A stretch of 35,308 bases of DNA from Hyphomicrobiales bacterium. Lineage in GTDB: Bacteria; Pseudomonadota; Alphaproteobacteria; Rhizobiales; Xanthobacteraceae. Made by a program: the position numbers and the translations under genes. The stretch lies in assembly GCA_003164375.1 (NCBI GenBank), contig PLTE01000206.1, forward strand, positions 1-35,308. The letters are read 5' to 3'. The notes below the pieces were generated by a model that saw nothing but the letters and a program-made list of their open reading frames with translations, was not told the DNA's origin and made no database searches. Shown piece after piece: positions 1-9,204 of the stretch (the stretch's first letter is position 1; each line of letters opens with the position of its first letter).

Positions 1-517
1 CGGTGCCGCATTGCGGCTCGGTCAGATTCATCGTGCCGGACCATTCGCCTGAGACGAGCTTCGGCAGATAGAGCGCTTTTTGCTCCAGCGAGGCATGCGC
101 CAGCAACGCCGCGATCGCGCCTTGGGTCAGGCCCGGATACATCGCAAACGCCATGTTGGCCGAGCAGAGGAATTCATTGACCGCCTGCGCCAGCACGACG
201 GGCAGGCCCTGGCCGCCGAATTCGACCGGCGCCGAGACGCCGACCCAACCGCCTGCAGTCAGGCGCTTATAGGCGTCCTTGAAACCGGTCGGCGTCGCCA
301 CCGAACCGTCGTCATGGCGGTGGCAGCCTTCTTTATCGCCGACCCGGTTGAGGGGCGTGAGCACGTCCTCGCAGAATTTCGCCGCCTCGGCGAGCACCGC
401 CTCGATCAGGTCGGGCGTCACCTCGGCGAAGCCCGGCAGGTTGTTGTAGCGCTCGATATGGAACACGTCGCGCAATAGGAACATCGCCTCGTCAACGGGA
501 GCCTGGTAGCCCGGCAT
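1..517 (-). CDS. Acyl-CoA dehydrogenase, N-terminal part (cut by window edge)
   Basis: The first 172 codons of a flavin-dependent acyl-CoA dehydrogenase; the rest lies beyond base 1. The protein opens with MPGYQAPVDEAMFLLRDVF, the hallmark of the short extra N-terminal domain found in the roughly 590-residue acyl-CoA dehydrogenases (the group that includes DmdC). It continues with the helical N-terminal domain and ends at GEWSGTMNLTEPQCGT, the stretch that precedes the flavin-contacting strand. Such enzymes oxidise an acyl-CoA to the 2-enoyl-CoA and pass electrons to ETF. The ATG at 517 gives the conserved N-terminus. The catalytic glutamate region is not in the window, so substrate and completeness cannot be judged. 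It is divergent from the PodJ-like gene. Confidence 0.88.
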   Translation of the reverse strand, partial: MPGYQAPVDEAMFLLRDVFHIERYNNLPGFAEVTPDLIEAVLAEAAKFCEDVLTPLNRVGDKEGCHRHDDGSVATPTGFKDAYKRLTAGGWVGVSAPVEFGGQGLPVVLAQAVNEFLCSANMAFAMYPGLTQGAIAALLAHASLEQKALYLPKLVSGEWSGTMNLTEPQCGT

Positions 518-797
518 GTTCGCACTCCGCGCCGTGTCCGCCCGCTCTCGGCCGGATCGACGGCATAAGGTAGCCGATTCACGACAGCGTCACGACGCCG
601 ATTTGCGGCGTCCGGTGCTGCACCGCAAAACCTGCAACACCACGAGAATCGGCCGACAACGCCCGCTTTAACCAGTTGTTTACTCTAATCCGGAAAAGTC
701 AGCGCCGAGGACACAAGACCGCGCCCTCCCCTTCGTCTGTTAACGAGCCCGGCTCAAGACAGGGCGATCCTCGTTCCTCGATGTGGTTGGGCGCGCA
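518..797. other. Divergent intergenic region
   Basis: About 280 bases between the acyl-CoA dehydrogenase start and the PodJ-like start. It must carry promoters for both genes. The only signal I can point to is the CtrA-like site listed separately; no small gene or RNA is evident. Confidence 0.6.
668..682 (+). promoter_or_regulatory. Candidate CtrA-type binding site
   Basis: The sequence reads TTAA-N7-TTTA, one base away from the TTAA-N7-TTAA consensus of the alphaproteobacterial cell-cycle regulator CtrA. It lies about 115 bases upstream of the PodJ-like start, in an otherwise GC-rich region. In Caulobacter podJ is under cell-cycle control, so the position makes sense. A single near-match is weak evidence. 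Confidence 0.35.
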
Positions 798-3700
798 ATG
801 AAATCCGGCGGTCCGTGGAATCTCAGAGGGCTTCGTCCACAAACACGCGAAGCCGCCCGCGAAGCCGCGCGCCGGTCCGGCATGTCAGTCGGGGAATGGC
901 TCAACAGCGTCATCCAGGCGGACGACGCCGATTACGGCGAGCAAATGCGGTTCGCTGATTACGACGAAGACGACGATGTGAGCTATCGGCCCCACTACGA
1001 CTATCGCGAGCCGCGCCGGCGCCGGGGACGCAACCGTGATCGTGATCGTGACTATGCGCGCGAGGTCGCGCTCGAGCGCGAGGCCGCGCTCGCCCGTGAG
1101 GATTTCGGCGAAGTTCACTCCCGCCTCGATCGGCTGTCCCATCAACTCGAACGTATGGCGCGCAGCAACGCACCGCGGCTGACCGGTGCGCCGGCGCAAC
1201 CGCAACGCGGCCGAGCGGCACCACCGCCGCCACCGCCGCCACGGCGGGCATATGGCGGCGCCCAGCCGTCGGCGCATAGCAGCGGCTTTACGGTCGACGA
1301 CGCTGTTGCCGAGATCGCCGAACGTCAGCGCGCCCTGTATGGCGACGCTGCCGGTGCGGCACCGCCACCCGAGGAGCCCGCACCGCCGGCACCGCCGCCG
1401 CCATTGCCGCCGACCGCTCCGCGGATGCCCGACCCGCCGGGCGACATCAGCGGACTGGAGGAGCAACTGCGCTACATCACGACGCGGATCGAAGCGTTGC
1501 GGCCGACGCGCGACTTCGAGCGGGATATCGCCGCGTTCCGCAAAGACCTCACCGAGATCGGCCGCCAGCTCACCGAAGCGCTGCCGCGCCGGGACGTGGA
1601 ATCGCTCGAAAGCGAAGTCCAGACTCTGGCTCGGCGGATCGATCAGTCGCGCGGAAGCGGCCTCGACTCCAGCGAGGTTGCCGGCCTTGAACGCGGGCTT
1701 GCGGAAGTCCGCGACGCCCTGCATGGCCTCACCCCAGCCGAGAACCTGGTCGGTTTTGACGACGCAGTACGCACGCTCGCGCAAAAGGTCGATCTGATCA
1801 TCGCCAAGGAGGATCCGGCGTCGCTGCAGCAGCTCGAAACCGCTATTGGGGCGCTGCGCGGCATCGTGTCCCACGTCGCCTCCAACGACACGCTGAACAG
1901 AGTCGCCGAAGACGTGCGCGCGCTCGCCGCCAAAGTGGACGATCTCACCAGCTACACCGCCAGTGGGCATGCGGTTTCGAGGCTGGAAAGCCGCATCGAT
2001 ACACTTGCTACCGCGCTCAATGCCTCGGCCGAAGCTGGCCATTCAGTGCCGCGCGAACTGGAGAAGATGCTCGCCGGACTCATCGAGAAGCTCGAATGGG
2101 TTCAGCTCACGCACACCGATCACGCAGCGCTCGGCCATCTCGAAGATCGGATCGCCCAATTGATCAAGCGGCTCGACGCCTCCGACGCCAAGCTCGGCAA
2201 TCTCGAAGCCGTCGAGCGCGGGCTTGCCGATCTGCTCGTGCATGTCGATCAAGTCCGCGGCGGCAGTGTCGCCGAAATCAAGCGCAGCGAGCGCCGGACC
2301 CTGGATTCGCTCGAAGCGGTTCACGGCACCGTGGAGCAGGTTGTCGATCGACTGGCGATGATCGAGAGCGGGATCCACGAAACGGCGCACAGCCCGGCGC
2401 GCGAGACGGCACACGACGTAGCGCCTCAGCCGGCGCCCGCGGCCAAAGTGCCAGTCGAACCGGCTGACGCCACGCTGGCAATCCCCCTCCCCTCGCCGAT
2501 CCCGGCACCCCCACCAGCAGCGGCACCCGCACCGGCACCAACAGCCTCACCGGCACCGGCACCCGCCGAGCCCGCACCGCGTCGAAGCGGCGCACCGCGC
2601 AAGCCAATCGACCCGAACCTGCCGCCTGATCATCCGCTGGAGCCCGGCACCACGGCAGGTCCCCGCGCTACTCCGTCGGCCGCCGACCGTATCGCGGCCT
2701 CCGAAACCGCCGCTGGCCTGGCCAAGCCTTCCGTCAATGCCGAGCCGCGTGAGATCCCGAACTTCATCGCCGCGGCGCGGCGCGCAGCGCAGGCCGTAGC
2801 GGCGGTCGAGGCTGCGCCCGATCGCAAACCGCGCGCCGAGATCGAAGGCGCGGAAGCCGGAAAATCGACGCCGCGTTTGCGCAAACTGCTTGTCGCCGGC
2901 GGCGCCGTCCTCATCCTGTTCGGCTGCGTGCACATCGCTATGCATATGTTCCAAGACACCGGCTCCGCGGTTGCACCGCAGCCTGCGCATCCAGCGTCGC
3001 CGCCGACCGTGTTGCCCGATACGAGTTCGTCCCAACCGGCGCCACAGCCATCGGGTCCGCTTGTGCTGCCGATCCCGGACGCGGCGCCCGATCCGGCGCC
3101 GCGCACGACACCGAACGCGTCGCAGAACATGGCCCCGGATACAGCTCCGGCTGAAAATCCCGTCACAGCGCCGCCGGCAACCCCTGCGGCCCCGTCATCC
3201 CTGTCGCGGCAATCCGCACTGCATGACCCCGCCGATATCACCGGCTCGCTGCCGCGCCGCACACCGGCGCCGCCGCCAGCGATCATCGCACCGGCTGAAG
3301 CGCCCGTGGATAATCTCGCCATCGAAAAGCTTCCGGCCACCATCGGCGGCCCGACGCTCCGCGCAGCGGCACTTGCCGACGATGCGGCGGCCGAGTTCGA
3401 GGTCGCAACCCGCTTCGCCGAGGGCCACGGCGTGCCGCCCAGCAACGAGCAAGCTGCGCGCTGGCTCGAACGCGCCGCCAAGCAAGGGCTGACGCTGGCG
3501 CAATTCCGTCTCGGCGGCTTCTACGAAAAAGGCATCGGGGTGAAGAAAGACCTCGCCGCGGCGCGCGACCTCTATACCGCCGCCGCCGGGAAGGGCAACG
3601 GCAAGGCGATGCACAATCTCGCCGTGCTCTACGCTGAAGGCATCAACGGCCCGGCCGATTATCGCACCGCTGCACATTGGTTCCGTAAGGCCGCCGATCA

Positions 3701-4028
3701 CGGCATTACCGACAGCCAGTATAATCTCGCCATCCTCTACGCACGCGGCATCGGCGTCGAACAGAACTACGCCGAATCCTACAAGTGGTTCGTGCTCGCG
3801 GCCAATCAGGGCGACAGCGAAGCGGCGAAGAAACGCGACGAGGTCGCTGCGCATCTCGACCCGCAATCACTCGCGGCAGCCGAACTCGCGGTCCAGAAGT
3901 GGTCGGCCGTAGCCCAGCCCGACGACGCGACCAGCGTCAAGACGCCGCCCGACGGTTGGGACCCGCCGGCGCAAGCCGCCAAGGCAAAGCCGCGGTTGCC
4001 GAGCTCGACCAAAGCGCAGGCGCTCTAG
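798..4028 (+). CDS. PodJ-like polarity protein with Sel1 repeats
   Basis: A 1076-residue membrane protein resembling the polar organiser PodJ. It opens with MKSGGPWNLRGL and then REAAREAARRSGMSVGEWLN, a signature shared with alphaproteobacterial PodJ-type proteins. After an acidic/arginine-rich stretch come proline-rich linkers (about residues 135-220 and 545-660) around a long coiled-coil region (about 225-545). One membrane segment lies near residues 697-717. A second Pro/Ala-rich linker follows, then four Sel1-type repeats of about 36 residues (about 860-1010), expected in the periplasm. No peptidoglycan-binding domain follows the repeats, unlike Caulobacter PodJ. A GTG at 783 is in frame, but the ATG at 798 gives the conserved N-terminus, so I chose it. 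Expected role: scaffold for pole development or the division cycle. The exact function is inferred. Confidence 0.8.
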   Translation: MKSGGPWNLRGLRPQTREAAREAARRSGMSVGEWLNSVIQADDADYGEQMRFADYDEDDDVSYRPHYDYREPRRRRGRNRDRDRDYAREVALEREAALAREDFGEVHSRLDRLSHQLERMARSNAPRLTGAPAQPQRGRAAPPPPPPPRRAYGGAQPSAHSSGFTVDDAVAEIAERQRALYGDAAGAAPPPEEPAPPAPPPPLPPTAPRMPDPPGDISGLEEQLRYITTRIEALRPTRDFERDIAAFRKDLTEIGRQLTEALPRRDVESLESEVQTLARRIDQSRGSGLDSSEVAGLERGLAEVRDALHGLTPAENLVGFDDAVRTLAQKVDLIIAKEDPASLQQLETAIGALRGIVSHVASNDTLNRVAEDVRALAAKVDDLTSYTASGHAVSRLESRIDTLATALNASAEAGHSVPRELEKMLAGLIEKLEWVQLTHTDHAALGHLEDRIAQLIKRLDASDAKLGNLEAVERGLADLLVHVDQVRGGSVAEIKRSERRTLDSLEAVHGTVEQVVDRLAMIESGIHETAHSPARETAHDVAPQPAPAAKVPVEPADATLAIPLPSPIPAPPPAAAPAPAPTASPAPAPAEPAPRRSGAPRKPIDPNLPPDHPLEPGTTAGPRATPSAADRIAASETAAGLAKPSVNAEPREIPNFIAAARRAAQAVAAVEAAPDRKPRAEIEGAEAGKSTPRLRKLLVAGGAVLILFGCVHIAMHMFQDTGSAVAPQPAHPASPPTVLPDTSSSQPAPQPSGPLVLPIPDAAPDPAPRTTPNASQNMAPDTAPAENPVTAPPATPAAPSSLSRQSALHDPADITGSLPRRTPAPPPAIIAPAEAPVDNLAIEKLPATIGGPTLRAAALADDAAAEFEVATRFAEGHGVPPSNEQAARWLERAAKQGLTLAQFRLGGFYEKGIGVKKDLAAARDLYTAAAGKGNGKAMHNLAVLYAEGINGPADYRTAAHWFRKAADHGITDSQYNLAILYARGIGVEQNYAESYKWFVLAANQGDSEAAKKRDEVAAHLDPQSLAAAELAVQKWSAVAQPDDATSVKTPPDGWDPPAQAAKAKPRLPSSTKAQAL

Positions 4029-4039
4029 CGCGGCCGGTT

Positions 4040-4798
4040 TTAATCCGCCAGGCAGTGCGCCGCGGGCACGGCATAAAGCCGCGCTGCGCCGAGCAAATGC
4101 GCGGTAAACGACAGTGCCCCGAACACCGACACGATGGCGCGGTCGCGCACATTGAGGCCGCCGGCATAGGCACCGAAGGCCGGCATGACGAGGCGCTTGC
4201 CGTCGCTCGCAAAGCAACGCCGGCTCACCGCGCGGCCGCGCCGCGCTACCCGCGCCAGCGGATGCAAATGGCCGGCGATTTCACCGTCGCTATGTTTCGT
4301 CGCCGGCTGGTGGCGGAAAGTGAGCGCGCCGAGTGCCACGGCGTCGGCAAATCGGCCGCCGATATTCTCGGCCGGATCGGGATCGTGATTGCCGGCGATC
4401 CAGACCCAGTCGCGCCCACGCTGCAGCGCGGTCAGCGCGGCGCGGCTCATCGCACTCATGCGCGCCGGACCGCCGCCGTCGTGAAAACTGTCGCCCAGCG
4501 CGATGACGAGCTGCGGCTGATAGCGCTCGATCAGACGCGCCAGCCGGGCGAGCGTCGCCGCCGTGTCGTAAGGCGGCAACAGCACGCCCCGCGCGGCAAA
4601 GGCCGAACCCTTTTCCAGATGCAGATCGGCGACCGCAAGGAGCTTCTCGTCCGGCCAATAAATCGCGCCCGCCGGATCGAGGGCGAGCGTGACGCCGACG
4701 AGCGTTGTCACGTCATCCGCCCGTCCCCGCACAGGCAGAGGCCCATGAGCTAGATTTCCGCTAGCACCGAAATGAGCAGGAAAAGCGCCGGCCCTCAC
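4040..4798 (-). CDS. pdeM: Ligase-associated metallophosphoesterase endonuclease (PdeM/MPE)
   Basis: A 252-residue binuclear metallophosphoesterase of the DNA-ligase-associated type. All metal-binding motifs are present in order: VADLHLEKG (DxH), ALGDSFHDGGGP (GD), IAGNHDPDP (GNHD) and GEIAGHLHP (GHxH). The Pseudomonas putida relative, MPE, is a manganese-dependent DNA endonuclease encoded with an Lhr helicase, an exonuclease and a ligase. Here it follows the helicase on the minus strand: its GTG start overlaps the helicase TGA (GTGA, 4 bases), so the two are translationally coupled. A second GTG at 4711 would give a shorter, more typical N-terminus, but the strong Shine-Dalgarno sequence in front of 4798 favours the long form. 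Its partners exonuclease and ligase lie about 3 kb beyond the helicase on the other strand. Confidence 0.9.
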   Translation of the reverse strand: MRAGAFPAHFGASGNLAHGPLPVRGRADDVTTLVGVTLALDPAGAIYWPDEKLLAVADLHLEKGSAFAARGVLLPPYDTAATLARLARLIERYQPQLVIALGDSFHDGGGPARMSAMSRAALTALQRGRDWVWIAGNHDPDPAENIGGRFADAVALGALTFRHQPATKHSDGEIAGHLHPLARVARRGRAVSRRCFASDGKRLVMPAFGAYAGGLNVRDRAIVSVFGALSFTAHLLGAARLYAVPAAHCLAD

Positions 4799-7296
4799 TG
4801 CATCGCCTCCTTCACCAATTCGGCCTCGGCTTCCGCGAGCAGCGCATCGCCGGCCTCGCCGTAGACCGCCTCGCGGCCGATCTCCAGCATTACCGGCACC
4901 GCAAGCGGCGAAACATGATCGAGCGCTTTATGGACGATTCGGCCCTTGATGCGCGAGAGCATTTCGCCGAGCCGGCGGACGTCGAGCAGGCCGGTTGAGG
5001 CATCGGCCCGCGCGGCGCGCAACAGAACATGGTCGGGCTGGTGGCTGCGCAGCACGTCGTAGACGAGATCGGTCGAGATCGTGACCTGGCGGCGCGATTT
5101 CTCCTGTCCCGGGAAACGTCGCTCGATCAGGCCGGCGATGATGGCGCAATTGCGGAACGTGCGTTTCATCAGCGCCGATTCGGCAAGCCAGGCTTCAAGA
5201 TCGTCGCCGAGCATGTCCTCGTCGAACAAGGCGGCCAGCGAAAAAGCGTCCTGCTTAAGCCGCGCCGCGACATCGCCGAGACCCCAGACCGCGAGCGCAT
5301 ATTCATTGGCGACGAAGCCGAGCGGCTTTAGTCGCGCGCGCTCGAGGCGGCGCGTCAGCAGCATGCCGAGCGTCTGGTGCGCCAGCCTGCCTTCGAACGG
5401 ATAGCAAACCACATAATATTTGTTGGCGCGCGGGAAGGTCTCGACCAGAAGTTCGCTCCGGCCGGGCATTTGCGAGCGCCATTCCTGGATTTCGAGCCAC
5501 TCGCGCACTTGTTCCGGCAATTCACGCCAGCTGCGCGGATCGGAAATGATGGCGCGCACCCGGTCGGCGAGATAAGTCGAGAGTGGAAATTTACCGCCTT
5601 CATAGGCCGGCACCTTCGGCTCGTCGGCGTTCGAGCGCGAGACGTAAACCTCGTCCTCGACCACAGCCTCGTATTTGAGAATTTCGCCGGCGAATACAAA
5701 AGTGTCGCCCGGCACCATGGTTTCGATGAAATACTCCTCGACTTCGCCGAGCAGCCGGCCGCCGCGCGGAATCATTTTCGAGGCACGCGAGCGCACCAGC
5801 CGAACTTTCAGCATGTCGGCTTCGACGATGGTGCCGACATTGAGCCGGTAGCGCTGCGCCACATTGGGGTTGGCGATGCGAAAGCGTCCGTCCTTGCCCA
5901 GGCGGATGCGCGCGAATCGCTCATAGGCTTTGAGCGCATAGCCGCCGGTCGCGACGAAATCGACCACCGCGTCGAAATCGGCCCGCGTCAATGCCGCGTA
6001 AGGCGAAGCTGTCGTCACCTCGGCGTAAAGCGCATCGCTCGCAAACGGCTTGCCGCAGGCGCAGCCGACGACATGCTGGGCCAGCACGTCGAGCGCGCCG
6101 ACGCGGGAGGCCGGCGTATCCTGCGCATTGACGGCGATGGCGTCGAGCGCGGCACGGCATTCCAGCACCTCGAAGCGGTTGGCCGGTATCAGCACACCCT
6201 TCGACGGCTCGTCCATGCGGTGATTGGCGCGGCCGATGCGTTGCAAGAGCCGCGACGCGCCCTTCGGCGCGCCCACATTGACGACCAGATCGACGTCGCC
6301 CCAATCGACGCCGAGATCGAGCGAGGACGTGCAGACGACCGCGCGCAAGCGGCCGGTTGCCATTGCGGTTTCGACCTTGCGCCGCTGCGCCACGTCAAGC
6401 GAGCCGTGATGCAGCGCAATCGGCAGATTGTCGTCGTTGCGATGCCAGAGGTCCTGAAAAATGGCTTCGGCCTGGCTGCGGGTATTGACGAAAACTAGCG
6501 TGGTGCGATGCGCCTTGATCAGCGCATAAAGCTCGCCCAGCGCATAACGTGCCGAATGGCCGGCCCAAGGCAGCCGCTCGATGGTTTCCAGCATCACAAC
6601 GTTCGGCTTGGCGCCTGACTCCGCGACAATCAGATCGGCGAGCGCCGCGCCGCCGCGCTGCGGCACCATGAAACGGCGAAGATCGTCGGGCTCGGCGACG
6701 GTCGCGGAGAGGCCGATGCTGGTGAGGTTCGGCGCCAGCCGGTACAGCCGCGCCAGACCGAGCGACAACAGATCGCCGCGCTTCGACGTCACCAGCGCAT
6801 GCAGCTCGTCGAGAATGATACGCCGGAGCGAGCCGAACAGATAAGGCGCGTCGGCCGACGCAAGTAGCAGCGCCAGCTGTTCGGGCGTCGTCAACAGAAT
6901 GTCGGGCGGATCGCGGCGCTGGCGCTGGCGCTTCGAGGTCGGCGTGTCGCCGGTGCGGGTCTCGATGCGGATCGGCAGCCGCATGTCGGCGACCGGTGTC
7001 TCCAAATTGCGCGCGATGTCGACCGCAAGCGCTTTGAGCGGCGAGATATAGAGCGTGTGCAGCCCACCGCTGCGTCGCAAAGCACGGCCGCCGGTCGCCG
7101 CGGTCAGTTCCACCAGGCTCGGCAGAAATCCGGCGAGCGTCTTGCCGCCGCCGGTCGGCGCGATCAGCAACACCGAGCGCCCAGCGTGCGCCTTGGCGAG
7201 CAGTTCCAACTGGTGCGTGCGCGGCGACCAGCCGCGGCCGGCAAACCAGCGGGTGAAAAGTTCCGGGAGCGGCGAAATCCTGTCGAGCAACGTCAC
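4795..7296 (-). CDS. Ligase-associated DEXH-box DNA helicase (Lhr-Core type)
   Basis: An 833-residue superfamily 2 helicase of the ligase-associated Lhr type. Motifs in order: Walker A APTGGGKT (lysine 52), DELH (163-166), LSAT with the following loop, and QRIGRANHRMD, the arginine-finger motif. The C-terminal half carries the winged-helix and Lhr-specific region. Lhr-Core enzymes are 3'-to-5' ATP-driven translocases that unwind DNA or RNA:DNA hybrids and are linked to repair of mitomycin C or cisplatin-type damage. The reading frame stays open upstream to 8124 but runs antisense through the ClC gene, so that extension is not real. I chose the GTG at 7296 because it begins with TLLDRISPLPELF just ahead of the RTHQ motif. 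It overlaps pdeM at its end. Confidence 0.92.
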   Translation of the reverse strand: MTLLDRISPLPELFTRWFAGRGWSPRTHQLELLAKAHAGRSVLLIAPTGGGKTLAGFLPSLVELTAATGGRALRRSGGLHTLYISPLKALAVDIARNLETPVADMRLPIRIETRTGDTPTSKRQRQRRDPPDILLTTPEQLALLLASADAPYLFGSLRRIILDELHALVTSKRGDLLSLGLARLYRLAPNLTSIGLSATVAEPDDLRRFMVPQRGGAALADLIVAESGAKPNVVMLETIERLPWAGHSARYALGELYALIKAHRTTLVFVNTRSQAEAIFQDLWHRNDDNLPIALHHGSLDVAQRRKVETAMATGRLRAVVCTSSLDLGVDWGDVDLVVNVGAPKGASRLLQRIGRANHRMDEPSKGVLIPANRFEVLECRAALDAIAVNAQDTPASRVGALDVLAQHVVGCACGKPFASDALYAEVTTASPYAALTRADFDAVVDFVATGGYALKAYERFARIRLGKDGRFRIANPNVAQRYRLNVGTIVEADMLKVRLVRSRASKMIPRGGRLLGEVEEYFIETMVPGDTFVFAGEILKYEAVVEDEVYVSRSNADEPKVPAYEGGKFPLSTYLADRVRAIISDPRSWRELPEQVREWLEIQEWRSQMPGRSELLVETFPRANKYYVVCYPFEGRLAHQTLGMLLTRRLERARLKPLGFVANEYALAVWGLGDVAARLKQDAFSLAALFDEDMLGDDLEAWLAESALMKRTFRNCAIIAGLIERRFPGQEKSRRQVTISTDLVYDVLRSHQPDHVLLRAARADASTGLLDVRRLGEMLSRIKGRIVHKALDHVSPLAVPVMLEIGREAVYGEAGDALLAEAEAELVKEAMQ
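4799..4812 (-). promoter_or_regulatory. Strong ribosome binding site deciding the pdeM start
   Basis: On the minus strand the sequence reads AAGGAGG (4812-4806), then seven bases, then GTG at 4798. This is a near-perfect Shine-Dalgarno at ideal spacing inside the last codons of the helicase gene. It supports the GTG at 4798 over the internal GTG at 4711. Confidence 0.8.
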
Positions 7297-7416
7297 CCCG
7301 CAAGCGTAGCCGCGACCAGGTCCTATGGTCGAGCGATAAGGTAACCTGAGATCCGCCGCCTGGGACTTATTGCCGCCATAGACCTCTCCGCGCGTGCGGG
7401 TTAGAAAGCCGCCGCC

Positions 7417-9204
7417 ATGTCTCTGACCCCCGCTGAGTCCGCGCCGGCCCCACGGCACGGCCTTGTCCTCCTCTCGATCTTCGCGCTCGTCACCGGCCTG
7501 ATCACCGGGTTTGGCGCCATATTCTTTCGCGGCCTGATTGCCGCGATCCACAATCTGTTTTTCCTCGGAATGTTCTCGGTTCACTACGACGCCAACATCT
7601 TCACGCCCGCCGGGCCATGGGGCGCTTTCATCATCCTCGGTCCGATTATCGGCGGCCTGGTGGTGACCGCGCTGGTGACGAATTTTGCGCCCGAGGCGCG
7701 GGGTCACGGCGTGCCTGAGGTCATGGACGCCATCTACTACAAAGAAGGTGTGATCCGGCCGATCGTCGCCGCGGTGAAATCGCTGGCCTCGGCCTTTTCG
7801 ATCGGTTCGGGCGCGGCAGTCGGGCGCGAGGGGCCGATCATCCAGATCGGCGCCTCGCTTGGCTCGAGCATCGGCCAATTGCTGGGGCTCGAGCCCTGGC
7901 AGCGCATCACGCTGGTCGCGGCCGGCGCCGGCGCCGGCATCGCCGCGACCTTCAACACGCCGATTGGCGGCGTCATGTTCGCCATCGAGCTGATGATGCC
8001 CGAGGTGAGCGTGCGCACTTTTCTGCCGGTGGCGCTTGCCACTGGCACCGCCACCTTTGTCGGCAACTGGTTCCTCGGCCCGCAGCCGGCCTTCGCCGTG
8101 CCGGTTTTGCCAGCGCTTGGCCACCAGCCGTCATCGATGATCGCGCTCGGGCTCTATGCGCTGTTGGGCGCGATCATGGGCATCGCCGCGGCGGGTTTCG
8201 TGCGCGGGCTGTCGGCCGCGGAGGCTGTATTCGAGCGGATCGAGAATCCCTATTTGCGGCATTCGATCGGCATGTTGCTCATCGGCCTGTTGATCTACAC
8301 GCTGTTTCATTTTTACGGGCACTATTACGTCGAAGGCGTCGGCTACTCGACGATCCAAGCGGTGCTGACCAATCAGCTCACCCCGCTCGCCATCCTGCCA
8401 CTGCTCTATGTCGCCAAGCTCGTCGCCACCTCGGTCAGTCTCGGCTCCGGCGCGTCGGGCGGCATTTTCTCGCCGTCGCTTTACATGGGCGCGACGCTGG
8501 GCGGTGCCTTCGGCCTGTTGGTCACGGCGATCCACCCGCTAAGCGAAGCCAATACCGCGAATTTCGCCATCGTCGGCATGGCGGCGATGGTGGCCGGCGG
8601 CACCGGCGCCGCGATGACCGCCGTCACCATGATCTTCGAAATGACCCGCGATTACGGGCTGGTCATGCCGATGATCCTCGCGGTGGCGCTCGCCATCGGC
8701 GTGCGGCGCGTGCTGACGCGGGAAAACATCTACACCATCAAGCTCGTGGCGCGGCGCCATCTGATCCCCAAGGCGCTCCATGCCAACATGTTCCTGGTGC
8801 GCCACGCGTACGAGATCATGGACAAGGATGTTCTGGTGTTGCCGGCCGAAAGTGATTTCGATTCCTTTTTACGCCAGCCCGAGCATCAAGGCGGCATGAA
8901 GCACGTCGTCGTCATCCGCAACAATCGGATCTTTGGCGTGTTGCGCGTCAACACTGCGCTGCGGCGCGGCCTCGAAGACGCCTATACCGGCGTGACGCTG
9001 GGCGACGTGGCGCAGCGCGATTTCACCATCGCGCGGGAGGACGATATCGCATTTGAGGTGATCAAGCGGATGTGGCGGCGCGGCGGCGCCATGGCGGTGG
9101 TCGTCGCCGGCAAAGGCGTGCCGACCGATGCCGACGTCAAAGGGATCATCAGCAAGGAACACATCGCCGATTCTGTGGCGGCGAGCATCAAGGACTATGC
9201 TTGA
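7417..9204 (+). CDS. ClC-family chloride channel/transporter with CBS domains
   Basis: A 595-residue integral membrane protein of the ClC family with about ten hydrophobic helices (residues 15-440) and a C-terminal pair of CBS domains (about 455-590). The ion-path motifs are visible: RGHGVPE (where E. coli ClC has GSGIPE), GREGP with the gating glutamate E138, GSGASGGIFSP, and a tyrosine in ENIYTIKL matching the central tyrosine. The internal proton glutamate of E. coli ClC (E203) aligns with L192 in FAIELMMPE, so the protein may not be a classical Cl-/H+ exchanger. The CBS domains may sense nucleotides. The gene is divergent from the helicase and sits between the two halves of the repair module. 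No clear Shine-Dalgarno precedes the ATG at 7417. Confidence 0.92.
   Translation: MSLTPAESAPAPRHGLVLLSIFALVTGLITGFGAIFFRGLIAAIHNLFFLGMFSVHYDANIFTPAGPWGAFIILGPIIGGLVVTALVTNFAPEARGHGVPEVMDAIYYKEGVIRPIVAAVKSLASAFSIGSGAAVGREGPIIQIGASLGSSIGQLLGLEPWQRITLVAAGAGAGIAATFNTPIGGVMFAIELMMPEVSVRTFLPVALATGTATFVGNWFLGPQPAFAVPVLPALGHQPSSMIALGLYALLGAIMGIAAAGFVRGLSAAEAVFERIENPYLRHSIGMLLIGLLIYTLFHFYGHYYVEGVGYSTIQAVLTNQLTPLAILPLLYVAKLVATSVSLGSGASGGIFSPSLYMGATLGGAFGLLVTAIHPLSEANTANFAIVGMAAMVAGGTGAAMTAVTMIFEMTRDYGLVMPMILAVALAIGVRRVLTRENIYTIKLVARRHLIPKALHANMFLVRHAYEIMDKDVLVLPAESDFDSFLRQPEHQGGMKHVVVIRNNRIFGVLRVNTALRRGLEDAYTGVTLGDVAQRDFTIAREDDIAFEVIKRMWRRGGAMAVVVAGKGVPTDADVKGIISKEHIADSVAASIKDYA

Noticed and set aside
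1186..1440. CCGCCACCGCCG-type runs in the PodJ-like gene as a possible satellite repeat
   Set aside because: They encode proline-rich linkers in a real reading frame and are explained by amino acid bias.
885..2042. 385-codon open frame opposite the PodJ-like gene
   Set aside because: Composition is Arg/Val/Gly-rich shadow coding; the plus strand has clear coiled-coil and Sel1 features.
5377..6498. 373-codon open frame opposite the helicase
   Set aside because: It lies within conserved helicase motifs on the other strand and resembles no protein family.
7297..8124. N-terminal extension of the helicase frame by about 276 residues
   Set aside because: It runs antisense through the well-supported ClC gene, shows no helicase-family similarity, and the GTG at 7296 gives the normal helicase N-terminus.
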